Below, in pieces: positions 1 through 9,860 of a DNA stretch of 64,000 nt. How positions within the stretch are numbered: the stretch's first letter is position 1; the number at the start of each line of letters is the position of its first letter. Both the position numbers and the translations under genes were made by a program. The notes below the pieces were generated by a model. It did not search any database. It saw only the letters and a program-made list of their open reading frames with translations, and was not told where the DNA came from. Source of the DNA: Trochalopteron elliotii. Taxonomy: Eukaryota; Chordata; Aves; Passeriformes; Leiothrichidae. The stretch lies in assembly GCA_024734555.1 (NCBI GenBank), contig JANPWX010000075.1, positions 377,722-441,721 of the forward strand. Direction: 5' to 3'.

Positions 1-583
1 AGAGCAATAAACAGCACTTCCCCTCTTCATTACACAACTCCAGCAATAACTATGATGAATGGCAACGAACAACTGGGTTTCATTGCTGGATTTCCAGGCT
101 GTGGTGTCCAACAATAGGAGCATAATAAAGACAGATGGCAGTGGATTAACTCTTCTTGCAAGGCGGCCAGTGCTGGTTGTTCAGCCGTGCTTGTCCCAAC
201 CCAACAACAGCCCCAGCCCTGCCCAGCAGCAGGAAAATGCTCCTTGTTTTTGTGCAGGGTTAGGCACAATGGGGATGGTGAAAAACGGAGGGTTTGCTCT
301 GCTCAGAGAGCAAAGCAATATGCACCAGTTCTGGTGTTGTGCTCTAAACATGCATTAAAATCCAAAGAAATCCAAGTGGGTTTTCCATGGAATGTTTCTG
401 CTCCTTTTCGACTGATGGTATTAATTCCTTGGCTTACTTTTAGTTTGGAAACCTCAAAAAGAAAAAAACCAAACCAAACCAAACCAAACAAACCACCATG
501 AATTTTTTTGCTGCTTCAATGCAAGAGGGATTGTTTTTTAAAAGCTGCTGTATTTTCCCCCTCCAGTTTTGCCCATTCAGAAC
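1..583. other. Single-copy non-coding DNA
   Basis: No gene or repeat family is recognised here apart from the short AAACC array listed separately. Short open frames on both strands overlap each other and show no domain, and the composition is ordinary. Confidence 0.5.
466..494. repeat. (AAACC)n microsatellite
   Basis: Four perfect AAACC units are followed by one AAACA variant and a final partial unit. It is a short pentanucleotide array with no sign of function. Confidence 0.85.
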
Positions 584-634
584 CATAGAATCATTTGGTT
601 TGGAAAAGATCTCTTAGATCATCGAGTTGAATCA
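584..634 (-). mobile_element. CR1 LINE 3'-end fragment
   Basis: The plus strand reads CATAGAATCAT, then TTGGTTTGGAAAAGAT, then a degenerate form of the 'gatcatcgagtccaa' block. This is the reverse complement of a CR1 3' terminus, so the element lies on the minus strand. Only about 50 bp remain, and divergence is high. CR1 copies are usually severely 5'-truncated, which fits. Confidence 0.8.
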
Positions 635-735
635 ATAATTAGCATAAATTACAGATAGCTAGATAAATAAATAAAGAGATAAATAAAATAATTCAATTAT
701 AATAATATTATAGATAATATTTAAATAGAATATCT
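635..735. repeat. AT-rich low-complexity tract
   Basis: Almost pure A/T with irregular AAATA and TAAT runs. It directly abuts the CR1 fragment on its 3'-terminal side in window order. No clean repeat period is seen. Confidence 0.7.
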
Positions 736-1640
736 TGCACTCTTTTTCAGTAGGCTTGATACGGGGCTAATAGGTGTGTAGTGGAAATAATTTTAAGATT
801 CCCATAAAGTTTTGTGTCAGTTCAAGCACCAGAGAAGAAATAAGGTCTAGGAGGGCTGAGAAGAGCTGGGCTTTGGCCACAGCCCCAGCAGAGCTTTGCT
901 GGGTGCAAATGTATGAAATCCACCCTGATATTCAGCATTAAATAGGTGCATGCACAGTCAAAATTAACAGGGGAGCGGTCTCACCACAACTAATTAATTG
1001 AGTTCGAAAAGCATTTGGAGACTTTCTGATGGAAGGTGCCAAACAAAGAGAAAATTATGAAAATTTCTGCTTAAATGAAACCCTTTCCTTAAGGTTTCTT
1101 AAGGAAACCTCTTCCTTAAATGATGCCCCTTCCATCACTCACTGTAAACCCAGGTCCTGCTGCTGTTTGCAAGCATCCACTTGATCCTGATCCACTGCAA
1201 CCCAGCTTAATTCCTGCAGATGTATTTGTTATTCAGGAGGATTCACTGGGCTGAATAATTTTCAGATGGAGTTTTTGGGAAGCTTGTTTGATTTTCCCAT
1301 TCATTTTCTGTTACTCTGGATGTGTGATGGGCTACCCAGAGCAGCGTGTTGCTCTTCCTGCCTGCTGCCTGAATGGCAGAAAGTTTATTAGCTGGGGTAA
1401 TAATGAATAACCAATAATGAGTACTCCTGGTTTTGTGTGAAAACAGATGAGCCTGTGAAAAGCAGCGTCTCTCCCCACTTCACTGCCAACAGATCCCCAT
1501 TTGGTGATAATGTTTTCCAACAGGGAAGAGCAAGCAGACTCTTGATACAGCCAAATATCTGGTCATTCACAAAATCTAGTTTGACTGTCTTACCAGAATC
1601 ACAACACAACTGCCTGAAGTATGGAGGTGGCTGCTCTGGG
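736..1640. other. Single-copy non-coding DNA
   Basis: No gene is recognised. The only clear structure is the perfect hairpin at 1084-1107 listed separately. The remaining sequence is moderately AT-rich. Confidence 0.5.
1084..1107. repeat. Perfect 10-bp inverted repeat, 4-nt loop
   Basis: The left arm TTTCCTTAAG (1084-1093) and right arm CTTAAGGAAA (1098-1107) are exact reverse complements around the loop GTTT. A further CTTCCTTAAA follows at once, so part of the arm is present a third time. It could be a cruciform site or a slippage product. No known family is recognised. Confidence 0.85.
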
Positions 1641-1646
1641 GTTGAC

Positions 1647-1941
1647 TGTTGCTAGAGGATATGAAAGAACTACACTCACCCGTTGGTTATGAGACGAGAA
1701 GGAAAAGGGAAATTTTATTTTGGTTTGGAGTTTAAATAGGGTTTGGAATTTGATCAGGGATTGGGGGATGAGAGTAGCACCTCTCTGACCCCAGTGGTCA
1801 ACTTAGAAGCCTATCAATTGGTCCTTCCCCCTGGAAAAAATGTATTAATTACCAAATATCAGTCTTTGTTTTTCTTACAATTCGCAAGAAAGCTCCAGTC
1901 CAAAAATAAAAACATCAGAAGGCTGAAAAATCAGGGAGACA
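1647..1941 (-). mobile_element. Solo LTR, family D, copy 1
   Basis: Read on the minus strand, the element starts TGTCTCCCTGA and ends CTAGCAACA, the usual TG...CA retroviral LTR ends. It is flanked by GTTGAC (1641-1646) and CTTGAC (1942-1947), a 6-bp target-site duplication with one mismatch. A TATA-like TATTTAAA (complement of 1731-1738) lies upstream of an AATAAA signal (complement of 1714-1719), the expected U3/R order. It aligns along its whole length with the plus-strand copy at 7674-7955; shared blocks include TTTTTCAGCCTTCTGATG. No internal viral sequence is attached, so it is a solo LTR. A 6-bp duplication suggests a class II (ERVK-like) origin, which is inferred. Confidence 0.85.
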
Positions 1942-1947
1942 CTTGAC

Positions 1948-3116
1948 CTGTTGTCTTTACAAAGATGAGATGATAAAAAGTTTAATGTGCCTGTCTTTAA
2001 GGTGTGTGTTAACCAGCCACGTGACACTCTGGGCTCTTCTCCCACAATTTCTTCCTATAGTACAGGATAACTCCTGCTCTCTGGGGGTTTCTCTACAACA
2101 CCTCATCTCGACAAATCTGTTCAGTCTTCCAGACTCCTGCAAACCCCACCTCTGCTCTGCTGCAAGCCTGAAACTCCTGGCAACAAGTCAGACCCAAGTC
2201 CAACTGCACCAACCACCCCAAACCCACATTCCCCCCAGAGCTCTCCTGGCTGCTGAGAGATGGAAAGCTCAAATTTACACAGAACCACTTCCTCGTTTCA
2301 CTTTTTTGCTGACCGTGTGACTCCCGGTTGCATGTAATTATTTTGGTATGCTGGTGTTAATGATGTGTCCAGTCCACTTAGCCTGTTCATCAGTATTGCT
2401 GGTCATTTGCTGTTTCTTTGTTTCTTGCCTCCCAAAAGGTCACTACATCATCAGCAAAACCGAGCACAATTCATCCATTATTTATCAAGCCAGGTTTGCT
2501 GCTCACCTGTCCCTGATTTCAAGGCCATGCTCCATCCACACCTCCCAGCCCAGCCTGGGCCATGAGGCACCTGCTGGTGTAAAGCAGCTGTTAAACAGAA
2601 ATTGGGAATTGTTGAAAGCGAAGCTTGCTGTGCTGCAGACAGGGGTTTGGTATCATTTTAAGCCTTTCTCAACCTCAGGCCTCCAATCCCACTCCTGCTT
2701 TGCCTTTTATTGACTGGAAAACGATTTATAAGTAAATCTATGCAATAAAGGACCTGCCTTTTGCTATTTGGCCTGAGTGGTGACCTGCTTTAACCCTCCA
2801 TCAGCGAGGGCTGCCTGCATCTGTTACTGCCCCAGCCTAACTGGCTGCTGAGTGCTCACCACGGCTTCCTGCACTGCGTTATTGACACCTTCCTCCGGAG
2901 CAATGTCATGGAATGGCATCCCTGAGGGGCCCTGGGAAAAATCAGGGATGCCCATCACAGCTCTGCCCTGCACCAGCAGCACCTTCCCGAGGTGAGTGCC
3001 CCTGCAGGGAGGGATCTGCAGCCTCACAGCCTCTCCAGGTGATGCAGAATGTTATCAAAGCTCCATCTGCCTCCGGGGAGTCTTTTTCAATCTCGGCCCC
3101 TGAGAAGAGAAATAAC

Positions 3117-3119
<3 letters not shown>
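1948..3119. other. Single-copy non-coding DNA
   Basis: No gene or repeat family is recognised. The stretch contains a perfect 11-bp inverted repeat (2915-2952) and ends in a long A run. A GAG|GTGAGTG splice-donor-like string occurs near 2991, but no partner acceptor or coding exon is convincing. Confidence 0.45.
2915..2952. repeat. Perfect 11-bp inverted repeat
   Basis: GGCATCCCTGA (2915-2925) and TCAGGGATGCC (2942-2952) are exact reverse complements separated by 16 nt. The element is GC-rich enough to fold stably in RNA. It is not part of a recognised repeat. Confidence 0.85.

Positions 3120-3147
<28 letters not shown>
3120..3147. repeat. Poly(A) run, 28 nt
   Basis: An uninterrupted A run. 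It could be the tail of an old retroposed copy, but the 300 bp upstream match nothing I recognise and no flanking duplication was found. Confidence 0.8.
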
Positions 3148-3149
<2 letters not shown>

Positions 3150-4456
3150 AGAAGAAAACCCACTCGGGACTTATTGCAAAAGGGGAATCCTAACCTACAA
3201 ATAAAGGCAATAAAGAGGCAGACCTCTGCATGCCGGTGACACCTGGCAGGCTGGATGAGCAGTGCAGGGGTGAGGGCGGGGTCAGCACTCCCTACTCGGC
3301 TGTGCTGAGGTCACCCCGGGGCTCTCCTGTCCCTGCCCCTGTCGCCTGGCTTTGGTGGCATTTGTCACCCCTGCTGCTGACACCCAGAGCCCAGCCGGGA
3401 GAGGGAAAGAGGAGGAGAGCCACGCCACTCTCTGCTCCTCCCCATTTGTCCTGGTTATCAGACTGGAAAAGATCACCAATTACCCTCTTCCCAACCACCA
3501 CCGCTCCTGCCAACAAAAGATGAAAAGCACATTTATTTCTCTTAAGTGAGATCTTTTTGTGACACATAAGGACCCTTGTATACATGACAATTACTTGTAA
3601 AAAATGTCTCTCTGTCTACAGCACATCTGTAAATGGATTTAAGCCCATATAAAGGATGTAAAAATGGCAATAACCGCCCCAGTGCAGCTCCCTGGAAGCT
3701 CTCAATGGTGTTTTTTTCACATATATAAAAGCCAACACAGAACAAAAAGGCCTGTCAGCAAAGACAGGTAGGCTCTCCTTTCCACACCTAACTAGGGAAA
3801 CTTAATTTTATTTATTTTTATTGACAATTTCAACAACTATTTCTCAATCATAAAAGTAAAAAGCACAGGCTCAGCTAGTCAGCCCATCATTTCTAGTTAG
3901 CTTTTTATTTGTGCGAGGAACTCTTTGGAGATGCAATATCTTGTTTGCAGAGACACCCTAGTGGCAACACGACATTACTCAAACCATCAAATGGGGCTTG
4001 TACACACATTGCAGCCTCCTCCACCTCCAGCACCTTTATGAATGTCCCCCTGCACCTGGAGCTCCTCTGCTCCCCCCATGTCCCCAGCTTTCCCCATTAC
4101 TGCCAATTCCTGGCTGTGACATTTGGGGAGAATGAGCAGAATTTGGTTTAAAAACAAATGGTCTCATTGCCTAGCAGGTGATTACTGACCATTGCTTTTT
4201 TAAAAATTTTGTTGTTTTTCTTTTTTTTATGGATGCCCCCTGGGGTTCTGCCTCGAGGATTTATCTGTGCCTGAACTACAGATGTGACACTGTCACTGGT
4301 TTCTGAATCCCAGGCTTCACAAGGAGTCAAAGGATGCATGGAGGAATGAGAGGAATAATCCATTGGGATTTCCCAGTTGAGCAGATCCCAGCAGAGTTGT
4401 TGGGGGCTGGCCATCAAATGTGGAAATCTCTGGGATCACTCTGGCTTTGGGTGTAA
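3148..4456. other. Single-copy non-coding DNA
   Basis: No gene is recognised. The centre (about 3540-3900) is AT-rich with several poly-A/T patches. Overlapping short open frames on both strands have no domain. Confidence 0.45.
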
Positions 4457-4462
4457 AGGTCC

Positions 4463-4844
4463 TGTTGCAAGGCCAGTGTGAAAAACAAGGTTTGCTTTCT
4501 AGGTAAGTTTTAAGAAATAAGTTTAATAAAAAACAAGACAATTAGGAAATAGAAAAAGCAAAGTATGGCCAGGCTGGGTGACTTGGCATTCAGCCAAGTC
4601 CACACCCTGGTATTTCAGAGGCTTCTTTAAATACCCTTTCTATTGCATCAGTCTTGTTGAATATTCAAACTTTTCCACAAACTAGTTTCTGTATTCCAGG
4701 AACTGTTTAGCAGGGCCCCTCCTTGGGTCTTCCTTTTCAGGCCATGTGTGTTTCTTGGCTGTGTCTTCATTATCACCTCCAGCCTGGGCCTTGGTCCCCA
4801 CCTTCCACAGACCCTCAGTGTTGATAATTGGCATGTCAGCAGCA
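4463..4844 (-). mobile_element. Possible solo LTR, family F
   Basis: On the minus strand this block begins TGCTGCTGACA and ends CCTTGCAACA. Inside is a TATA-like TATTTAAAG, then a perfect hairpin (4580-4600), then an ATTAAA polyadenylation-like signal, in the order expected of U3-R-U5. Flanks are AGGTCC (4457-4462) and GGGTCC (4845-4850), five of six identical. No second copy lies in the window and one imperfect 6-mer match could be chance, so both the identity and the outer edge at 4844 are uncertain. Confidence 0.35.
4580..4600. repeat. Perfect 8-bp hairpin
   Basis: GACTTGGC (4580-4587) and GCCAAGTC (4593-4600) pair exactly around the 5-nt loop ATTCA. If the surrounding block is an LTR, the hairpin lies between its TATA-like box and its polyadenylation signal, that is, in the transcribed R region. 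Confidence 0.85.
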
Positions 4845-4850
4845 GGGTCC

Positions 4851-5330
4851 CCATCACATGTTTGCTGGATGTTATTCCAACCAACCAGTTCAGTTACAGG
4901 CATGACTACATATCAGCTGTCCCACTACCATGTGTAAGTTTTGCTAATAGCAGAAATAAAAACTTTATACATACAGCATTCACCTTAATATTTGCAAGTA
5001 GCCAACTTTATAATGTACATTTATAGCACACTATATTAATACAACATAACTTTCTAACATAACACATATAGTATTCATTTCCATATTTGTGAAAAGCCAA
5101 TCATATAATATTGGCACAGTGATGTGCTTGGTGCCTGCTCCCTCTGCGTGGGTGGGTTCAGCAGTCACCCCAGTGCAGCGGCCATCCCTGTCCCATCACA
5201 TCCAATCCTTTCACTCCAAGGCAGCTGGTTCCCCTCTCTAATTTAAAAGCAGGGACATGGAGAGTGGCAGGGACACACAGCTTGTGGGCAAGGTTTGTGT
5301 TGCCTTCCTGGGGTGAGTGTGTTGGGCCAC
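4851..5330. other. AT-rich then ordinary non-coding DNA
   Basis: From about 4930 to 5110 the sequence is AT-rich, with many ATA and TATA steps. It then becomes GC-balanced leading into the minisatellite. No gene is recognised. Confidence 0.45.
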
Positions 5331-6050
5331 AAGGGATAACAAAACCTGAATTGTGCCCCCTGTGCTGTGTCACAGAACCCATCCAGACCCCTGTTTGCAC
5401 TCCTAAGCATGGGGAATGATGAAACCCAGGTTGTGCCCCCTCTGTGCTGTCACACAGGGCCCACCCAGACCCCTGTGTACATTCCTACCCATGGGGGATG
5501 ATGAAACCTGGGTTGTGCCTCCTCTGTTGTCACACAGAACACATCCAGACCCCTGTTTGCACTCTTACCCATGGGGAATGATGAAACCCGGGTTGTGCCC
5601 CCTGTGCTGTCACACAAAATCCACTCAGACCCCTGTTTGCACTCCTGCCTACAGGAGATAATGAAACCTGGGTTGTGCCCCTTGAGCTGTGACTCAGAAC
5701 CCATCCAGACCCCTGTTTGCACTCCTACCCATAGGGGATAAAGAAACCCAGGTGTTGCCCCCTGTGCTGTCACACAGAATCCACCTAGATCCCTGTCTGC
5801 ACTCCTAAGCATGGGGGATGATGAAACCCAGCTTGTGCCCCTGTGCTGTGACACAGAACCCACCCAGACCCCTGGCTGCACTCCTATCCATGAGGGATAA
5901 TGAAACCTGGGTGTTGCCCCCTGTTCTGTCACAGAATCCACCTAGACAGACCCCTGTCTGCACTCCCACCCACAGGGGATGATGAAACCCGTGTTGTGCC
6001 CTCTGTGCTGTCACACAGAACCCACCCAGACCCCTGTGTGCATTCCTACC
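5331..6050. repeat. Minisatellite, unit about 79 bp, about 9 copies
   Basis: The unit runs from CAGAACCCACCCAGACCCCTG through a CACTCCTACCCATGGGG block and GATGATGAAACC to GTGCTGTCACA, and recurs about nine times with 78-84 bp spacing. The first unit is partial and the last stops within CATTCCTACCCC. Units differ by scattered substitutions and small indels, so the array is not freshly amplified. On the minus strand it stays open for about 160 codons. Because the unit is not a multiple of three, the reading frame rotates from copy to copy, so this is not a repeat protein. Confidence 0.93.
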
Positions 6051-7667
6051 CCAGCAGCAGCTCTGGTGTCAGGTGTCTGTGAGCCCAAGGCTCCCCTCTC
6101 GGTGGCACGCTGTGAAAAGCATATGCAATGAGGCTGCACCTTCTGTTCACACTCTGTCAGTAATCCCGGGCAGGGATGTTTTTACAGGTTTGCTGTTAAC
6201 CTTCCTAATGGAAGCTCTGCTCAATGGCTCGCTGGCTTCGCCTCAGTTCAGTATTATCTGCAAAGATGCAGGCTGTTGATTTGTGGGCATCTTCTAAAGT
6301 GAGAGGCTCAAAAGGGATGATGCAGCCTAGAGCAGCAGAAGGAAGGTGGTTTCTTGCCCAAACACAGGCCAAGGCAGTTATATATAATTCCTACAGAAGA
6401 AATAACTTGCTTTAGCTGGTTTGGGGAGAGGGAAAAAAAAGAACTTGTCACAGCTTAATTACAAATTTACTTCTTTCTCTTTCCTCTCTTGCCATTCCTG
6501 CCCCTCACCCCCTGACAAAATGAGGGTAAAAAGCCCTGCAAATGGCAATATCCAATATTCATTAGTGGCTTGAGAGAGAGACAGAGAGACACAACTCATT
6601 ACTGGGTTCTTCACCTTTACCCTTGACAATGGTTATTTACATAATAACCTGACCCTTAGGTTACTCTTCATTAACAAACACATGTGCAAACATAGAAGCA
6701 GCTGGCTACAACTCATAAATATATATTGTTAACCTTGGCTTAGAAGACTTACTTTCACTTACTAAAGAAAAAAGAAGAGAGAAAAGGAGACATTATTTTG
6801 CATAGCCATTATGTTATAACCTCAGTAAATGGTACAATGAGCCAGAGGCTGCTGTGTTTGAGCTTGCAGGACACAGCACCAGGGCTCCTGCTGCTCCCCA
6901 CATCCACTCTCCAGCAGATTTGCAAACCAGCTTGTGTCTTATCCCTGTCTGGAGCATCTCCACCTGCCCTGTGGGCACTTCCTCAGCTGGGGGATGAAGA
7001 AGAGATCACTGGCACTGGGAGGGGAGTTAATCCAACCCCTCCATTCCCCAAATCATCTCATGATGCCTGCTGAGCTAGGCCATGGTGGGATGGAGTGCAA
7101 AGCTGGGATGAAGTAGGGCAGGACCTCTCCAGATTGAGTTCAGCCAAGATGAACGGTGCCATTTTACCCTTTGAGCAAGAGTTTCAGACTCCACATGGAA
7201 ATATTCCTGTGAAAAATCTTGCAGACCAGGATTTAGATCTTTCCTTCACCTTTCTAAAGGCATCTAAAACAGCTCCTGAGCCTTCTTTTCCATCATCTGG
7301 CTCTTGGAGCCAACCTCCCTAACTCCGAGGTCTTGTACCATATTCTCCAAATTCTGGCCCCATGACTTTGGTTCAGGCAGAGGTTTATGATTTTCCAGGG
7401 AATACTTTAGTGGCCACATGTCAGACAGTCCCCTCCCAGGATGACAAAGCACCACCAACACCACCCATGGAGAGCAGATTTCATTTTGGCCATGGCTTCA
7501 CACACATCTGATCAGAAGGTGCCACACAGAGGACTTGTCCCTTTTCCAGGTGTCCTTGTCTGCAAGCTGGCAGGTGACCACAGGAACCTGGTGCTGAGGC
7601 TGTACCAGCGAGCCAAGGATCAAAGATAAAGGTCTGTGTTTGTTTCCAACAGCAGGAGTTGCTCAGA
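6051..7667. other. Single-copy non-coding DNA
   Basis: No gene is recognised. A GA-rich patch (GAGAGAGAGACAGAGAGACA) lies near 6571-6592, and 6600-6800 is AT-rich. The rest is unremarkable. Confidence 0.45.
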
Positions 7668-7673
7668 GGACGC

Positions 7674-7955
7674 TGTTGCCCTGATCTTTTTCAGCCTTCT
7701 GATGTTTGCATTTTTGTAATGGAGTTTCTCACAGATTTTCATGAAAACAACTTGACGTTTACATTCCTCTCTGGAGGAGAGAAAATTGATGGACTTCTAG
7801 TTTGACCAGTGTTCTTGGAGAGGTGGCAACCTCATCCTCCAATCCATGGTCATTGTCCAAAATCTGTATAAGCCAAAGTAGAAAATAAACTTCCCTCTTT
7901 TTGCCCTGACGACCTGACGGTGTGCGTGTCGTTCCTTTCGTGTCCTACAGCGACA
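7674..7955 (+). mobile_element. Solo LTR, family D, copy 2
   Basis: The element begins TGTTGCCCTGA and ends ACAGCGACA, and matches the minus-strand copy at 1647-1941 throughout. TATAAG (7867-7872) precedes AATAAA (7884-7889), as expected for a promoter and poly(A) signal. Flanking GGACGC (7668-7673) and GGACAC (7956-7961) form a 6-bp target-site duplication with one change. The different duplications at the two copies show separate insertions rather than a local duplication. No gag, pol or env sequence adjoins it. Confidence 0.88.
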
Positions 7956-7961
7956 GGACAC

Positions 7962-8864
7962 CATGTCCCCATCACCCTGCATGTGGAGATGTCACAGCAG
8001 ATCTCTAGGACCAAGGGTGCTCACTGTCTGCTCCTGGTAGAGGCCAGCTGGGATCTCACCACCAGCAGCTCCCTGCAGATGCAGGATGGGCTCCCTGGGC
8101 CCCACTGGGATCACCCTGAGCTTCAGCTCCTCTCAGCTGTGATAGTCCCTCCCTTCAAGCCTTGCCCAGTCCCAGCTCAGGTGCCAGAGGGACACGTCTT
8201 AGAGGCTGTGAGTGGAGAGAGCAGCAGCCCTGGGTCTGCCTCGAGTTTGACATTTGGGAAACAAAGGAATTGCTTACTGAGAACTTAAATGAGAATAAGG
8301 TACCGTTGGAACAGAAGTACATCTACTGTTTACAGAGTACAAATGTTAATTGTGTTTACGAATCCAAACCTGAAATTAACAACTCAACGTTTGCAAAATC
8401 TCCCAGGAAAGGCAAACCCTGCTGTTCCAGGCACTCTGTATTATCCAGCACAAATCATTCTGAAGCCTCTTTACCTATTCACTCAGTATTTCCAAACCAA
8501 TTACTAGCTCAGAGTTTGCAAAGCAGGCTGACACTTGGGGTTTCAGACAGGGACTTCCTTCAGTCCCACTACCAATCCAACTATGTTTTAATTTAGTGAA
8601 GAGGGAAAGCATATAATTTTTTAGCTCCAGGGAAGCCAGAGGCAATCACAAATATCCCTTGAGCTGAGTCAAATTCTTCAGTTTAAAGAAGCAGCCCATT
8701 CTATTGCAATAATTGGACTTTAGTGTCCCTTTCATTTAAAGGAACAATGGCTGATCTGGAGAGCTGATGGCCTGGACAGCAGGCACCTCACCTTTGGGAC
8801 CTGAGCCACAGACCTGACTGTAATTGGGTGAACCCAGAATAGCAAGTGCCCTACTTGCATGGAA
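7962..8864. other. Single-copy non-coding DNA
   Basis: No gene or repeat is recognised. Open frames of up to about 140 codons exist near 7920-8600 but have no domain and overlap one another in different frames. Confidence 0.45.
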
Positions 8865-8885
8865 ATAATAATAACAATAATATAA

Positions 8886-8956
<71 letters not shown>

Positions 8957-8975
8957 GAAGAAGAAGAAGAAGAAG
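8865..8975. repeat. Compound microsatellite (AAT)n-(GAT)n-(GAA)n
   Basis: ATAATAATAACAATAA leads into 23 uninterrupted ATG/GAT triplets (8886-8954), followed directly by seven AAG/GAA triplets (8955-8975). The long pure core predicts high length variability. The reading frames are poly-Met/Lys, poly-Asp/Glu or poly-Ile and are artefacts. Confidence 0.97.
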
Positions 8976-9599
8976 TGGATGAGCACACCAGAGATGCCCC
9001 CACAGCTGGGTGTTTGTCTGTCAGCAACCCAGCATCTGCATGATGCTACACCAAGACAGACCTTGGAGAAGCAAAGCCTCAGGCTGATGAAGAAGAGATG
9101 GATGGAGGTTGGAGTCTTTGGGAAGGACCTGACAGCAGCCAGGCCTGACACTCAACCCCACACAACACCTCTGCACTGCTCCAGAACCAAAAGGAAAACA
9201 TCTCCAGGAAGGAGTTGTGGAGAGAGATGTCCTTGGAGGGTGAATGACCAGAGGGACTCTGTACTGTCCTGAGAAAAGGCTGAGAACTCCGATTAGGATG
9301 GAAACTCAAGAAATCAAACCTCTTGCAACATCAGGCTGATCTCCAGATTGAAGGACTCACCTCAAGCACCCCACCAAGCCCCACAACACCTGCACACCCC
9401 ACCTCCCTCAGCAGAGGCTTTAATCGCCCCAAGAACCGTGATTAGAGAGGTCTGGTGCCATCCCTGCTGGCTCTCCAGGGAGGGGATGGCAGCTCTCCCC
9501 AGCCTGCACCAACAAACCCCACTTCCCCCTGCGCCCAGCAAATGTCAGCCCAATATTAGATGCGGCAGTGGCACTTATAAATCCAAGTTAGAAAATGCC
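8976..9599. other. Single-copy non-coding DNA
   Basis: No gene or repeat is recognised in this stretch between the microsatellite and the AT-rich block. Confidence 0.45.
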
Positions 9600-9860
9600 A
9601 TCATGTATTTTTAATCCAATCGCCTCGTCACCGCATAATAAAATGAAAGGATTGCCGAGTTTGACTGGCATTTGTAAGTAGCATGTGAAAGGGGCTAATA
9701 GAGGGAGAAAATTAGCTGCATTTATCATCTTAACTACATTCATATTACACTCACGATCCAATTGTTTAAAAATTGGGCTTTTAGAGCAGGTCCTTTTGAA
9801 AGTTTAAGCATTCCAAACAACCGCGATTTATTCTCAGAACAAACATTACCTTAGAAAAGA
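9600..9860. promoter_or_regulatory. Candidate conserved non-coding element
   Basis: This AT-rich, low-repeat stretch contains homeodomain-type cores (TTTAATCC, CTAATAG, ATTAGC, CAATTG) together with retained CpGs (CCGCATAATAAA, CAACCGCGATTT). Retained CpGs within AT-rich single-copy DNA are common in vertebrate conserved non-coding elements. This is inference only, since conservation was not measured. Confidence 0.3.

Noticed and set aside
2760..3147. Processed pseudogene or SINE ending in the 28-nt A run
   Set aside because: No recognisable gene or tRNA-like promoter boxes upstream and no flanking target-site duplication found.
5450..5941. 163-codon minus-strand open frame resembling a repeat protein
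   Set aside because: It lies wholly in the 79-bp minisatellite; the unit length is not a multiple of three, so the frame rotates and the protein repeat is an artefact.
8886..8975. Poly-Met, poly-Asp/Glu or poly-Ile proteins
   Set aside because: They are reading frames of the (GAT)n(GAA)n microsatellite.
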